From assembly GCA_023475165.1 (NCBI GenBank), contig JAMCWA010000091.1, positions 1-61,673 of the forward strand: DNA of 61,673 nucleotides, read 5' to 3'. This stretch comes from Bacillota bacterium. GTDB lineage: Bacteria > Bacillota > Sulfobacillia > JAMCWA01. The translations under genes and the position numbers were made by a program. The notes beneath the pieces are model-generated. The model searched no databases. It saw only the letters and a list, made by a program, of their open reading frames with translations, and was not told where the DNA came from. Numbering within the stretch: the stretch's first letter is position 1; every line of letters starts with the position of its first letter. Below are positions 42,943-51,689 of the stretch, piece after piece.

Positions 42943-43252
42943 TGAAACAGACCAGCTACTTCCAAGGCGCAGTTCGGGCCTTGCCGTCCTCGCTTTCGGT
43001 CGCCTACGCCGACCGCGCCGTGGCTCAGGTTCGGTCCTCCGGCCGGCACCGCGCCAACTCGCCGCCCATGGCTCGGTTGCGCTCGGCGACATCCGTATGG
43101 CCATCCGGCCTCTCGGGCTTTGCTTCGCCGGATGCGGTGCCCGGCTCGGCGAAATCGCTCGGCCGGCAATTGCCCGACCATCGTCACCCTGCTGCCGTTT
43201 TATTCCTTTATGGTGCCGCCACAGGCGGCATGGGCATCCTGCAATTATGCGG
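42943..43252 (-). repeat. Family B element, longest copy (about 310 bp)
   Basis: Minus orientation. The right end CTGAAACAGACCAGCTACTT lies at 42943-42962; the core has GCCGACCGCGCCGTGGCTC and GCCGGATGCGGTGCCCGGC. The left end TTTATGGTGCCGCCACAGGC then GGCATGGGCATCC is at about 43206-43240. Shorter B copies match subsets of this sequence in the same order, so I take it as the full-length reference. Confidence 0.75.
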
Positions 43253-43331
43253 TATCGACGCCATTTAACTGAGCCGGCGGAGGGGAGGCGTTTCGCCTGC
43301 CTGGGGATCCCGCAACGGAGGTGAAGGAAGA

Positions 43332-44690
43332 TTGCCCACGGGAATAACGAAGAAGAAGGGCTTAGCGCTCGGGCTCGCTATGGTCCTTCTTTTTGGCGCG
43401 CTTGGCCTCTTTTTCCTGAGGTCATCGGCCCGGGTCTATGCTGTTGAAGTGGATGGCCGGGCCATTGGTCAGGTAAAGGAACCTATGACCGTGGACCAGG
43501 CTATTTACGTCCTGGTCAATCAGGTGCAGCAAGAAAAGGGCCTCCCGGTAACTCTGGCCAATCAGGTCCGAGCGGTGGCGACAAAGGATACCGGGGCTCC
43601 TCCCCTGTCGGCAGAGGAATTACAGAAGAAGCTCTCCCGGGAAGTGAACTTTAACGTCAGGGGTTATATGATTTCAGTCAATGGCCAGCCCGTGGTGGCC
43701 CTGGCCGACGAGAAGACGGCCAAAGAGGTTTTGGATGGCATTCGAGCCAGTTACGTCGAGAAGTTCTCCGGAAGCAATGTCGAGTTGGGAAAACTGGAGA
43801 TCCTGGAGGACACCAAGATCACCCCGGAAAACGTTTCCCTGGATCGGCTGCGGAACAAGGAGGAGGCCATACGGATCCTCCTACGGGGCACCGATAAGGT
43901 GGTCATCCATACCGTTCAGCGGGGACAGTCCCTCTGGTCCATTGCCACTTCCAATCGCATGACGGTGGATGACTTGAAAAAGGCCAACCCGGAACTTAAC
44001 AGCGAGGTCTTACAAATAGGCCAAAAGCTGAATCTCGTGGTCCCTGAACCCTATCTTACCTTAGTCAGCAGTGAAAAAAGGACGTTTACTGTGAACATTC
44101 CCTACTCGTCAGAGGTGATCGAGGACAACACCCTCTGGCCCTGGCAGCAGGTGGTGCAGCAGTACGGTGTCTATGGTAAGAAGGAGGTTACCGTTGAGAT
44201 AAAGCGGCAGAACGGCCAGGAGATTTCCCGGGAAATATTACAGGAGAAGATTCTGAGTGAGCCCACCACGGAAGTCAGGGTCCAGGGAACCAAACAAATC
44301 CCGCAGCGCGGGACGGGCCAGTACGTTTGGCCTACCGTCGGTCAGATTACCTCGGGCTTTGGCTGGCGACCGGGGGAGTTTCATTACGGGGTCGACATCG
44401 CTGCTCCCACAGGTACCCCTATCCTGGCCGCCGACAGCGGGACAGTGGTGAGGGCGGAATGGTATGCCGGCTATGGTAAGATGATCGTCATCGATCATGG
44501 CGGCGGCAAGGTAAAGACGGTCTACGGACATCTGTCGGTTATCCTGGTGGATGTGGGCGATACGGTGGAAAAAGGGGAATTGATAGGCAAGGTGGGGAAC
44601 ACCGGCCGTTCCACCGGACCGCACCTGCATTTTGAGATCAGGATCGACGGAAACCCAGTTAACCCCTTGAACTACTACCGGCCGGAGTAA
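43332..44690 (+). CDS. LysM-G5-M23 cell-wall metallopeptidase
   Basis: 452 residues. Signal anchor (about 9-30), a long N-terminal region, LysM (about 193-240, VQRGQSLWSIATSNRMT), G5 (about 245-325) and an M23 domain (about 335-450) with zinc ligands in HYGVDIAA and HLHFEIR plus VYGHLS. Likely an exported peptidoglycan endopeptidase resembling sporulation and vegetative M23 enzymes. TTG 43332 has GGAGGTGA upstream. A family A remnant follows immediately after its stop, then a terminator. Confidence 0.9.
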   Translation: MPTGITKKKGLALGLAMVLLFGALGLFFLRSSARVYAVEVDGRAIGQVKEPMTVDQAIYVLVNQVQQEKGLPVTLANQVRAVATKDTGAPPLSAEELQKKLSREVNFNVRGYMISVNGQPVVALADEKTAKEVLDGIRASYVEKFSGSNVELGKLEILEDTKITPENVSLDRLRNKEEAIRILLRGTDKVVIHTVQRGQSLWSIATSNRMTVDDLKKANPELNSEVLQIGQKLNLVVPEPYLTLVSSEKRTFTVNIPYSSEVIEDNTLWPWQQVVQQYGVYGKKEVTVEIKRQNGQEISREILQEKILSEPTTEVRVQGTKQIPQRGTGQYVWPTVGQITSGFGWRPGEFHYGVDIAAPTGTPILAADSGTVVRAEWYAGYGKMIVIDHGGGKVKTVYGHLSVILVDVGDTVEKGELIGKVGNTGRSTGPHLHFEIRIDGNPVNPLNYYRPE

Positions 44691-44714
44691 ACCGCTGAAA
44701 AGTCCGTCTGTGGC
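44691..44714 (+). repeat. Family A left-end remnant
   Basis: ACCGCTGAAAAGTCCGTCTG follows the TAA stop; only the start of the element remains. Confidence 0.5.
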
Positions 44715-44725
44715 ATGACGGCAAC

Positions 44726-44765
44726 GGGCTCACTCCCTTCAGGGAGAGGGGCCTTTTCTTTTTTC
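44726..44765 (+). terminator. Intrinsic terminator after the LysM-G5-M23 gene
   Basis: CTCCCT-TC-AGGGAG inside a longer GGGCTCA...GAGGGGCC stem, followed by TTTTCTTTTTTC. Confidence 0.85.
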
Positions 44766-45105
44766 ATCGTTATGCCCAGGACAAGGGGCCCTCACTGGTA
44801 GGTTGTCGGGTATTTGTCATATAATCTTTACCTAACCGTCATAAAACGGTAACAAAGTTGACCTATAATTAAAACCAAGATCGAAAGTGAAGCCAGCCTA
44901 ATTGACCCCCTCTTTTATATAAATCCTTTGTGGCCTTCGGGCCACGCTTTTTTTGCCCCCCGTTCCGCCAGGTGCCAGATGTTTCCCTGCCATCTGACGT
45001 CTACCCAGCTGATTTGACTCCCGCCCGCCATGACCACTTTTTCCCGCTAGGCATATTATGTAACCAGAAGTATAATTTCTAACAGAAATCCACGCCAAGA
45101 AGCCT
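44766..45105. other. Intergenic region with palindrome and orphan terminator
   Basis: No supported gene. TATAAT-like hexamers lie at 44820-44825 and 44863-44868, and the palindrome ACCGT-CATAAA-ACGGT at about 44836-44851. A strong hairpin GTGGCC-TTCG-GGCCAC (44930-44945) with a T-run (44947-44954) follows. A short transcript of about 100 nt ending at that hairpin is possible but lacks a clear -35. Confidence 0.45.
44930..44954 (+). terminator. Strong orphan terminator
   Basis: GTGGCC (44930-44935), a TTCG-type loop and GGCCAC (44940-44945), then GCTTTTTTTT. It lies 240 bp past the previous gene, which already has its own terminator. Confidence 0.8.
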
Positions 45106-45142
45106 GGGAGAGTGCTGACAAACTACTTCTGGGCGGTCTCCT
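45106..45142. repeat. Collapsed family A element (37 bp)
   Basis: GGGAGAGTGCTGACAAACTA then CTTCTGGGCGGTCTCCT: both A ends with the interior missing. Confidence 0.55.
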
Positions 45143-45224
45143 CGACGTTGGCTCCTGTCGCCGTTGGGGGCGGGGGACGTGGACCGATCTTGAGATCGTG
45201 GGGAGTGACTGGAGGGATCGCCGC

Positions 45225-46109
45225 TTGGACACGGCCTTAGCAAGGAATATCGTTAGACTGGTTGTTATCTCTGGAGTCGTTGTTGCCTTCATTACCGGTT
45301 GGTCACGTTTCTCCGCCTGGCCTCGGACGACGGCTTACGCCCTGGCCCGGGAAGTGGAAAGGCATCGCTGGCAGGCGACGACCGCAGGGTGGCAGAAAAT
45401 GACCCGGGGCAAGATCATCCTGCGGTACACCGCCGCCGACGCCGCGGTGGCCCCCATGGTTTTGGAGGTGGCGGATCACCTCTACCGGCAGGTGGCTCTG
45501 GATTTGGATTCAACTGCGCCGAATTCCGTGGAGATCAACATCTTTCCCGACGTCTCCTCCCTGCAAGAATCTTTCCCCGGGGGGCAAGAGAAGATGGCCA
45601 TGGGGGTTTACTGGGCCGGAGGGATCAACATCCTGTCGCCACGGGCTTGGACCCCCGGGGCCCCTCCGGCGGACAGGGAGGCTTACTTTGAGAAGAACGG
45701 CCCCCTGGCTCATGAATTGACCCACCTCATCTTTGATTACCGCACGCAAGGGAATTACCCGCACTGGTTCTCTGAGGGTCTGGCCCAATATGAGGAATAC
45801 CGGCTGACGGGATTTCTCTGGATTGAACCGAAAAATGCCCTTCAGCAAAGGCTTTACACCCTGGAAGAATTAGACCGTGATTTTGATCGGCTGCCCAACG
45901 AGGCCCTGGCTTACCGCGAGGCCTTTCTCTTTCTTCGTTACATGAGGGATCAGTACGGTCGAGATTCCATCACCCGGCTCATAGATATCCTGGCTGCTAG
46001 AAAGCCTTTCCCCGCCGCCCTTTCCCAGGTGACGGGGAAGGAACTCCGCGAATTGCAGCCGGAATGGGAGGAATGGTTGGGACGCCTGGCTCAAGCGGGC
46101 GGGAGCTGA
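45225..46109 (+). CDS. Peptidase MA-family (gluzincin-type) metallopeptidase, membrane-anchored
   Basis: About 294 residues. One N-terminal membrane span (about 12-27) is followed by an extracytoplasmic zinc-peptidase-like domain with HELTH (HEXXH) near 165 and the third ligand in WFSEGLAQYEE about 26 residues on. TTG 45225 has GGAGGG eight bases upstream; GTG 45198 is in frame but lacks a ribosome site. It precedes walR by about 200 bp. The substrate is unknown; a role in envelope protein turnover is inferred from topology. Confidence 0.8.
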   Translation: MDTALARNIVRLVVISGVVVAFITGWSRFSAWPRTTAYALAREVERHRWQATTAGWQKMTRGKIILRYTAADAAVAPMVLEVADHLYRQVALDLDSTAPNSVEINIFPDVSSLQESFPGGQEKMAMGVYWAGGINILSPRAWTPGAPPADREAYFEKNGPLAHELTHLIFDYRTQGNYPHWFSEGLAQYEEYRLTGFLWIEPKNALQQRLYTLEELDRDFDRLPNEALAYREAFLFLRYMRDQYGRDSITRLIDILAARKPFPAALSQVTGKELRELQPEWEEWLGRLAQAGGS

Positions 46110-46310
46110 GCGACCGAGCCGGCCGCTGAGTTCACAGGTTAGCCTGGCGCTGAGGACTCCCTGCCCGGGCCGAAGGGATTCCAGCTCGACGTATCGCGGC
46201 TTTTTCAGCCCACTTCTTTCTCCATCCAGCAGGATAATTGAGACCTGGAAGCGAAAACTCCTGAAAAACCTATTTGAATGAAAGCAGGTTGCGGCAGGAG
46301 GGGAGATGCC

Positions 46311-47018
46311 TTGAGCCAGCGGATCCTGGTGGTGGACGATGAGCGGCCTATCGCCGATATCCTGAAGTTTAACCTGGAAAAAGAGGGCTACACCGTTGGA
46401 GAAGCCTTTGAAGGTGGGGAAGCCCTGAAGCGGCTCAAAGAAGATCACTTCGATTTACTCATCCTCGATGTCATGTTGCCGGGTTTGGATGGCTATGCCG
46501 TCTGCCGGGAGGTCAGACGGTTCTCCCGCCTTCCCATCCTCATGTTGACGGCCAAAGACGAGGAGGTGGACATCGTCCTGGGGTTGGAGATGGGGGCCGA
46601 TGACTACTTAACCAAGCCCTTCGGGGCACGTGAACTCCTGGCCCGGGTCAGGGCCCTCCTCAGGCGCAGCCAGATGGTACCCACCGGCCAGGAAAAGAAC
46701 CCCCTCGCTTTCGGTCAACTGGAGATTGATCTGCAGACCTATGAGGTCCGTAAGAACGGGATCCCGGCGGGGCTAACCTTAAAAGAGTTTGAGCTGCTGA
46801 AATTCCTGGCCACCCATCAGGGTCAGGTTTTTAACCGCGAGGCCCTCCTGAATGAGGTTTGGGGTTACGAATACTTTGGGGAGGCCAGAACGGTCGATGT
46901 GACCATCCGGCGTTTGCGAGAGAAGATCGAAGAGAATCCTGCTGAACCGGAATTCATTCAAACCAAGCGCGGTGTGGGCTATTTTTTCAAAAAAGCGGAG
47001 TACGATCGGGGCCAGTAG
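46311..47018 (+). CDS. walR: Two-component response regulator WalR (YycF)
   Basis: About 235 residues. Receiver domain with Asp53 in LLILDVMLPGLDG, Lys in LTKPFGARELLAR, and a C-terminal OmpR winged helix (about 135-232, ending RTVDVTIRRLREKIEENP and TKRGVGYFF). Essential controller of cell-wall metabolism. TTG 46311 lies five bases after AGGAGGGGAG; ATG 46278 is also in frame. walK follows, but a 144-bp family A element that starts inside the walR stop separates them. Confidence 0.92.
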   Translation: MSQRILVVDDERPIADILKFNLEKEGYTVGEAFEGGEALKRLKEDHFDLLILDVMLPGLDGYAVCREVRRFSRLPILMLTAKDEEVDIVLGLEMGADDYLTKPFGARELLARVRALLRRSQMVPTGQEKNPLAFGQLEIDLQTYEVRKNGIPAGLTLKEFELLKFLATHQGQVFNREALLNEVWGYEYFGEARTVDVTIRRLREKIEENPAEPEFIQTKRGVGYFFKKAEYDRGQ

Positions 47019-47159
47019 ATCGCTGATGATCGCCCGCCCGTCGTTACGCCGCAACTTTTTCGGGCGCGACAATCTGCAATAGTAACGCCCCTTCAATAAA
47101 AAGGTTCTTTCTTGCAGATTGCGCCACACCGCAGACGGGTGTTTTTCAGCGGTCTCTTA
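47016..47159 (-). repeat. Family A element, left half, TA-flanked, between walR and walK
   Basis: The left end TTTTTCAGCGGTCTCTT lies at 47142-47158; GACAATCTGCAATAGTAACG and CTTGCAGATTGCGCCACACC form the CAATCTGC hairpin. The opposite end is TAGATCGCTGATGATCG, overlapping the walR stop. It carries half of the full-length element but retains an inverted end at both sides. Confidence 0.8.
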
Positions 47160-47176
47160 GGAGATGGGGGTGGACG

Positions 47177-49240
47177 TTGAAGAGCTTACAGTGGCGTCTG
47201 GCGCTAATCCACCTGCTGCTCATTTTGCTGGCCATGGAACTGGTCAACGTTTACCTGTTGCAGTCCCTGGAGCGCTATTATGTCAACAATTTCTCGGCGA
47301 ACCTGGCCGCGCAGGCCCAGGTCATTGCCGGTTTTTCGGAGAGATACCTGTTACAGGAGAAAGGACGAGAGGATCTGGACCGGATGGTCAAGGAATTCGG
47401 CCGCCAGTCGGGGGTGGACGTGGCCATCCTGAGCACCAACGGCGCCCTCTTGGCTACCTCCCGAGAGAACCCGGACTCGCTCCGTTACTACCTGAGCCGT
47501 GAAGACGTGGCTCGCGCCCTGGCCGGGACCAGGGGGGAGAGCATCCGGGTGGATCCAGCCACGGGTGACCGTTCTCTACATTTGACGACGGCCATCCGTT
47601 CTTCCGGTAGCCCCCTGGGGGTGGTTTACCTGACGGCTTCCCTGGAAGGTACCTACCGGACCCTTCAGGATATTCGCTGGATTCTGCTGAGTGCCGCCCT
47701 GGTGGCCTTGGTCATCACCGGGGTTCTTAGTTTCTTTCTGGCTAGAACCATTACCGGGCCAATCCGCCAGTTGACTTCCCGGGCGGAGGAGATCGCCCGC
47801 GGCAGCTTTGATCAGAGGATAAAAATCGCCTCGGATGATGAGATCGGCCAGCTCGGGGAGATGTTCAACTTCCTCAGTCAGCGTCTAAAACAGACACTTC
47901 TGGAGATTTCCGAGGAAAAGGGGAAGATGGAGGCCATTTTGACCCACATGGCCGACGGGCTCATCGCGCTAAATGAGCAGGGGCGCCCGGTTCTCATAAA
48001 CCCGGCTGCGGCCAGGCTTCTGGGTAGTTCTGCGTTGGCCAAGACGGGCCCCTCTGGCTCGGAGACTACCCCCAACCGGGGGATAGACCCCGTCGCTTCC
48101 CTGGAGGACCCGGACCGGGCGGCGCCGGCGAGTGGATTGACCTGGTTGCTGAAGGAGATAGAGGGATTACCCGCCGGCTCGCGTCTCCTGGTCAGCAATG
48201 AGTCGGCCCGCAAGGTCCTGCAGGTTAATACCGCCAGGATTGGCCAAGGGGATTCCCAGGCCGGGACGGTGGTGGTCCTTCAGGATGTTACCCAGCAGGA
48301 GAAGCTGGAATCCCTGCGCCGCGAGTTTGTCGCCAACGTTTCTCACGAGTTGAAAACACCCCTGACCACCATTAAGAGCTATGTGGAGACCCTGCTGGAC
48401 GGAGCCCTGGAAGACCATTCCCTGACGCGCCGGTTTCTCCAGGTGGTGGAGGGAGAGACCAACCGCATGGTCCGCCTGGTTCAGGACCTCCTGCAACTTT
48501 CCCTGATGGAGAGTCAAACTTTGCGCTGGAGAAAGCGAAAGATGGATCTTTCCGAGACGGTGGAGGAAGTCCTGGCGGCACAAGCGGTAAGCTTTCAAAA
48601 GAAGGGTCTCACCCTTCGGCAGGAGATAGAACCGGGGATGCTGGTCAGTGGTGATCGGGACAGGATTGAGCAGGTTTTGCTCAACCTCCTCTCCAACGCC
48701 ATGAACTATACCCCAACGGGCGGGACCGTTACCGTAGGGGTCCAGGCAACAAAAGCCGCGGCTATGGTCAGGGGGAGTGATACGGGTGTGGTTACCTCAC
48801 CGGTCACCACTTCTGAGGCAGGTATGAAATCGAGGGACTGGCTCGATCTGCACGCCGCAGAAGGTGAGTTGCCCAGTACCACCGGTGAGGTGGGCGTGAA
48901 TTTGGCGGATTCCCGCCCGGACGATCCGGCTATGTCTGGTAGGCCTGGTCCAACCCCATCCGATCCAGTGCCATCGGTATTGGTCAGGGTGGCCGACACG
49001 GGTATCGGCATCCCGCCTCAGGACCTGGAACGCGTCTTTGAGCGCTTTTACCGGGTGGATAAGGCCAGATCCCGGCAGCAGGGGGGCACGGGCTTGGGCC
49101 TTTCCATTGCCAAACAGATCATCGAAGCCCATGGCGGGCGGATTGGACTCAGTAGTGCGCCGGGTAGAGGGACGGAGGCCTTTTTTGTCCTGCCACTATA
49201 CCGGGAAGGGCTGGAGAATAAGGCGATGGGAAAGGTATGA
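47177..49240 (+). CDS. walK: Sensor histidine kinase WalK (YycG)
   Basis: 687 residues. Two membrane spans (about 7-29 and 168-190) flank an extracellular domain of about 140 residues, followed by HAMP (about 188-242), PAS (about 247-375), HisKA with His390 in FVANVSHELKTPLTT and HATPase (N box LLSNAMNYTP, G1 VADTGIGIP, G2 GTGLGLSIAK). Two inserts are unusual: about 30 residues in PAS (288-318) and about 75 residues (525-600) between the N and G1 boxes. TTG 47177 has GGGGG six bases upstream. Confidence 0.93.
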   Translation: MKSLQWRLALIHLLLILLAMELVNVYLLQSLERYYVNNFSANLAAQAQVIAGFSERYLLQEKGREDLDRMVKEFGRQSGVDVAILSTNGALLATSRENPDSLRYYLSREDVARALAGTRGESIRVDPATGDRSLHLTTAIRSSGSPLGVVYLTASLEGTYRTLQDIRWILLSAALVALVITGVLSFFLARTITGPIRQLTSRAEEIARGSFDQRIKIASDDEIGQLGEMFNFLSQRLKQTLLEISEEKGKMEAILTHMADGLIALNEQGRPVLINPAAARLLGSSALAKTGPSGSETTPNRGIDPVASLEDPDRAAPASGLTWLLKEIEGLPAGSRLLVSNESARKVLQVNTARIGQGDSQAGTVVVLQDVTQQEKLESLRREFVANVSHELKTPLTTIKSYVETLLDGALEDHSLTRRFLQVVEGETNRMVRLVQDLLQLSLMESQTLRWRKRKMDLSETVEEVLAAQAVSFQKKGLTLRQEIEPGMLVSGDRDRIEQVLLNLLSNAMNYTPTGGTVTVGVQATKAAAMVRGSDTGVVTSPVTTSEAGMKSRDWLDLHAAEGELPSTTGEVGVNLADSRPDDPAMSGRPGPTPSDPVPSVLVRVADTGIGIPPQDLERVFERFYRVDKARSRQQGGTGLGLSIAKQIIEAHGGRIGLSSAPGRGTEAFFVLPLYREGLENKAMGKV

Positions 49241-50646
49241 GAAGATTGGGATGGCGTGGACTGTTCCCGCCTCGCCAGAATCCGCCAAAGCAACAGCACG
49301 GAGGCAAAAGAGGTGGAAGACCCGGGGCGGAAGCCTTCGGCTCCCTTCTCTTGGCCGTTTTGGTTTTCTTGAGCCTTTTTCAGACCGGGCGCCTTTGGTA
49401 TTTTAGCCACCTTCCCATCCCGGCCCCGCCGGCTGAATATGACCTGCAGGTGGAGAGATCCGGAGTAGATCTGGGAGAGCTCTTGCAACCCCTGGCCATA
49501 ATCCTACATCAGGAGGGTGGCAAACACCTGGAATTCCGTCCCGGACAACCGGGTTACAGCTCCCTCTGGCAGGAAGGGCTGGCGTTATTGCCGCTGCAGG
49601 ACGGCCCCCTGATCCCGGTAGCCTACGCGGAGGTCAGACAGGCCCGGCAAGAGGGCGTGGCGGTAGAGTATATCCTGCCCGCTCGCCTGACGCTGGACCA
49701 GTACCGGCAGGCCTGGGGTCTGGAAAGAGGCAAAGAGGAGGGGCCGACCATCGACCGTCTCCTCCTGCGCTTCACCAAGACCACTGGAAGTTACTTCCTG
49801 GATAATGGACAAGGGGAGGCTTATTTTTCTGGGAAATCCCTTACGGTTGGCGACCTTTCCCTTCACCTGCCCCGAGGCGCGGGGAATCCGGTGACGGAAC
49901 TTCCCACTGTCTTTAGAGGTATCAGCCTGTCTGAAGGTCTTTACGTACCGCTGGTCTCCCCAGTCATCAGCGGTCTGGCCCTGGCTCCAACCAAGGTGGC
50001 TTCGGAGCAAGAGGCCCGTCTCTTCTTTGTCGATCCCAGCTTGGCTCGCAAGGTGGAAGAGCGGGATGGGGCGGTCTTCTATACCGACGGGGTGGGAGGT
50101 CTCCGCATCTATCCCACCGGTGACCTGGAGTATTCCCTCCCCCAGCCCGACCGCCCCCCCGTGAAATCGAGGGCGGCGCTACAGAAGGTAGCCGCTTTTC
50201 TGAAAGCCCACGGAGGGATTCCGGAAGGGTCTTTTGTTAAGGAGATCAGACCTAACCCCAGTTCCCAGGCGATGGGAGAAGGACGAGTCGAGGTTTCCGT
50301 TGTCCTTTTGCGGGAGGGTCTGCCCCTGTTGGGGGGGAATTTCCCCCTGGAGTTTCAATTGACGGAGAACGGGGTGAGCCGTTTTACCCGGATCCTCCGC
50401 CCTATCAGCGGGCCGTCCCCCATTAAGAGGACGGTAGTCCCCGTTGAGAACCTTCTGTCACAGGTAGTCAAGGGGGAGGACGAGCCACGCCGGCAGATCC
50501 CTCGCTTGACCAATGTCTACTTGGCCTACTACCTGCCTCCCTTAGGGGTTCCAGCTTCCTACCTCCGACCGGTTTGGGTTCTGGAGACCCCGGCGGGGGC
50601 ACGCTATTCTTTTGATGCCTGGACCGGGACACCGGTGTATCCCTAG
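49237..50646 (+). CDS. yycH: WalK regulator YycH
   Basis: 469 residues. A basic N-terminal tail of about 30 residues, one membrane span (about 33-52) and a large extracytoplasmic domain. Sequence similarity is modest; the call leans on position (walR-walK-yycH-yycI), the ATGA overlap with walK and a C-terminal Yyc-like fold (ending VWVLETPAGARYSFDAWTGTPVY). In B. subtilis YycH and YycI bind WalK through their membrane helices and restrain its activity. Confidence 0.85.
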   Translation: MRRLGWRGLFPPRQNPPKQQHGGKRGGRPGAEAFGSLLLAVLVFLSLFQTGRLWYFSHLPIPAPPAEYDLQVERSGVDLGELLQPLAIILHQEGGKHLEFRPGQPGYSSLWQEGLALLPLQDGPLIPVAYAEVRQARQEGVAVEYILPARLTLDQYRQAWGLERGKEEGPTIDRLLLRFTKTTGSYFLDNGQGEAYFSGKSLTVGDLSLHLPRGAGNPVTELPTVFRGISLSEGLYVPLVSPVISGLALAPTKVASEQEARLFFVDPSLARKVEERDGAVFYTDGVGGLRIYPTGDLEYSLPQPDRPPVKSRAALQKVAAFLKAHGGIPEGSFVKEIRPNPSSQAMGEGRVEVSVVLLREGLPLLGGNFPLEFQLTENGVSRFTRILRPISGPSPIKRTVVPVENLLSQVVKGEDEPRRQIPRLTNVYLAYYLPPLGVPASYLRPVWVLETPAGARYSFDAWTGTPVYP

Positions 50647-50805
50647 GAGCCTGCGCGGAAACCGCGGTTTGGCCTTCATCCTGAGCGGACAAATTGCGGA
50701 CATTATTGGGATAACAGGGTTTTTTCATATTGCGCCGCCGAAAAACGCCCGTCAAGTACGCCCGGCTCAAAGCCTGGCCTGGCATCGACTGAGAGGTGAA
50801 CCAAC

Positions 50806-51687
50806 TTGGACTGGCCGCGGGCCAAGGCCATTCTCATCCTGGCCTTCAGTCTGTTAAACATTTTCCTGGGTGTCCTGACCTTTTCCAGCAGGTCCTCCTA
50901 CCGTGATCGTTGGCCGGTTCCTACTCAGGCCGATATCAGGCGCCTGGAAGACCGGCTCAAAGCGGCGGGGATGACCCTTCCGGCGAGCTGGCCTTTGCGG
51001 ACGGCTCCCCTCCCTTTTCTTCTGGTCAAGGCCAGGCCTGTTGATGGTGAGGATTTGGCCAAAAGGGTATTTGGCATAAATACGCCCGGGGTCAGTAATC
51101 GTCCGGGGGAGAAGACCTTCAGTGATGGACGGCAGACTTTGCTAGTGACAGACTCCGGTGTCATCAGGTATTATAGGGAGAGTCCAGCGGGAGGGAAGGC
51201 GCAAAAGGTTCCCGATAGATCGGAAGCCAAGGGTCAGGCCGAGGCCTTCTTGAATCGACGGGGGCTGCCGGATGGGGCCCGCCTGGACTTGGTTCAGCAG
51301 GATATGGCACGCGGGCGTACGGTCGTCTGCTTTACGCAGGTCTATGAAGGTCTGGAGATTTACGGCAGCGAGATCTGGTTGGAGTATTCTTCTCGGGGCC
51401 TGGAGGAATACCGGGAGAAGTGGTTGATTCCCGTGGGTTTTACCGGGGAGAAGAGAATGCTGGTTTCGCCGCTGGAGGCCCTTTCCCGTGTGGCCGAGCG
51501 GGCGGAGGCCTTTCCGGCGGGGGAGAGGGCGATCGAAAGCATTAGTCCCGGTTACTATACGGAGATGTATGACGCCAGGCAGTGGGAGGTCCCGCCCGTC
51601 TGGCGAGTGCGTTTCAGAGATGGGACGATCCTCTACCTCAACGCTTACACCGGAGAACCGGAGAAAAAGGGTGAGACGGGGAAATAG
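50806..51687 (+). CDS. yycI: WalK regulator YycI
   Basis: 293 residues. Start MDWPRAKAILILAFSLLNIFLGV is the YycI hallmark (single membrane span, about 6-23). The remainder is extracytoplasmic with YycI-like repeats and ends near PVWRVRFRDGTILYLNAYTGEPE. TTG 50806 follows GAGGTGAA. It acts with YycH on WalK. A B-family right end directly follows the stop, and murA is next instead of the usual yycJ. Confidence 0.9.
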   Translation: MDWPRAKAILILAFSLLNIFLGVLTFSSRSSYRDRWPVPTQADIRRLEDRLKAAGMTLPASWPLRTAPLPFLLVKARPVDGEDLAKRVFGINTPGVSNRPGEKTFSDGRQTLLVTDSGVIRYYRESPAGGKAQKVPDRSEAKGQAEAFLNRRGLPDGARLDLVQQDMARGRTVVCFTQVYEGLEIYGSEIWLEYSSRGLEEYREKWLIPVGFTGEKRMLVSPLEALSRVAERAEAFPAGERAIESISPGYYTEMYDARQWEVPPVWRVRFRDGTILYLNAYTGEPEKKGETGK

Positions 51688-51689
51688 AC

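Noticed and set aside
42930..43268. Plus-strand frames of 80-190 codons in the gap after scfB
   Set aside because: They are produced by the GC-rich family B element in reverse orientation; the same sequence recurs non-coding elsewhere.
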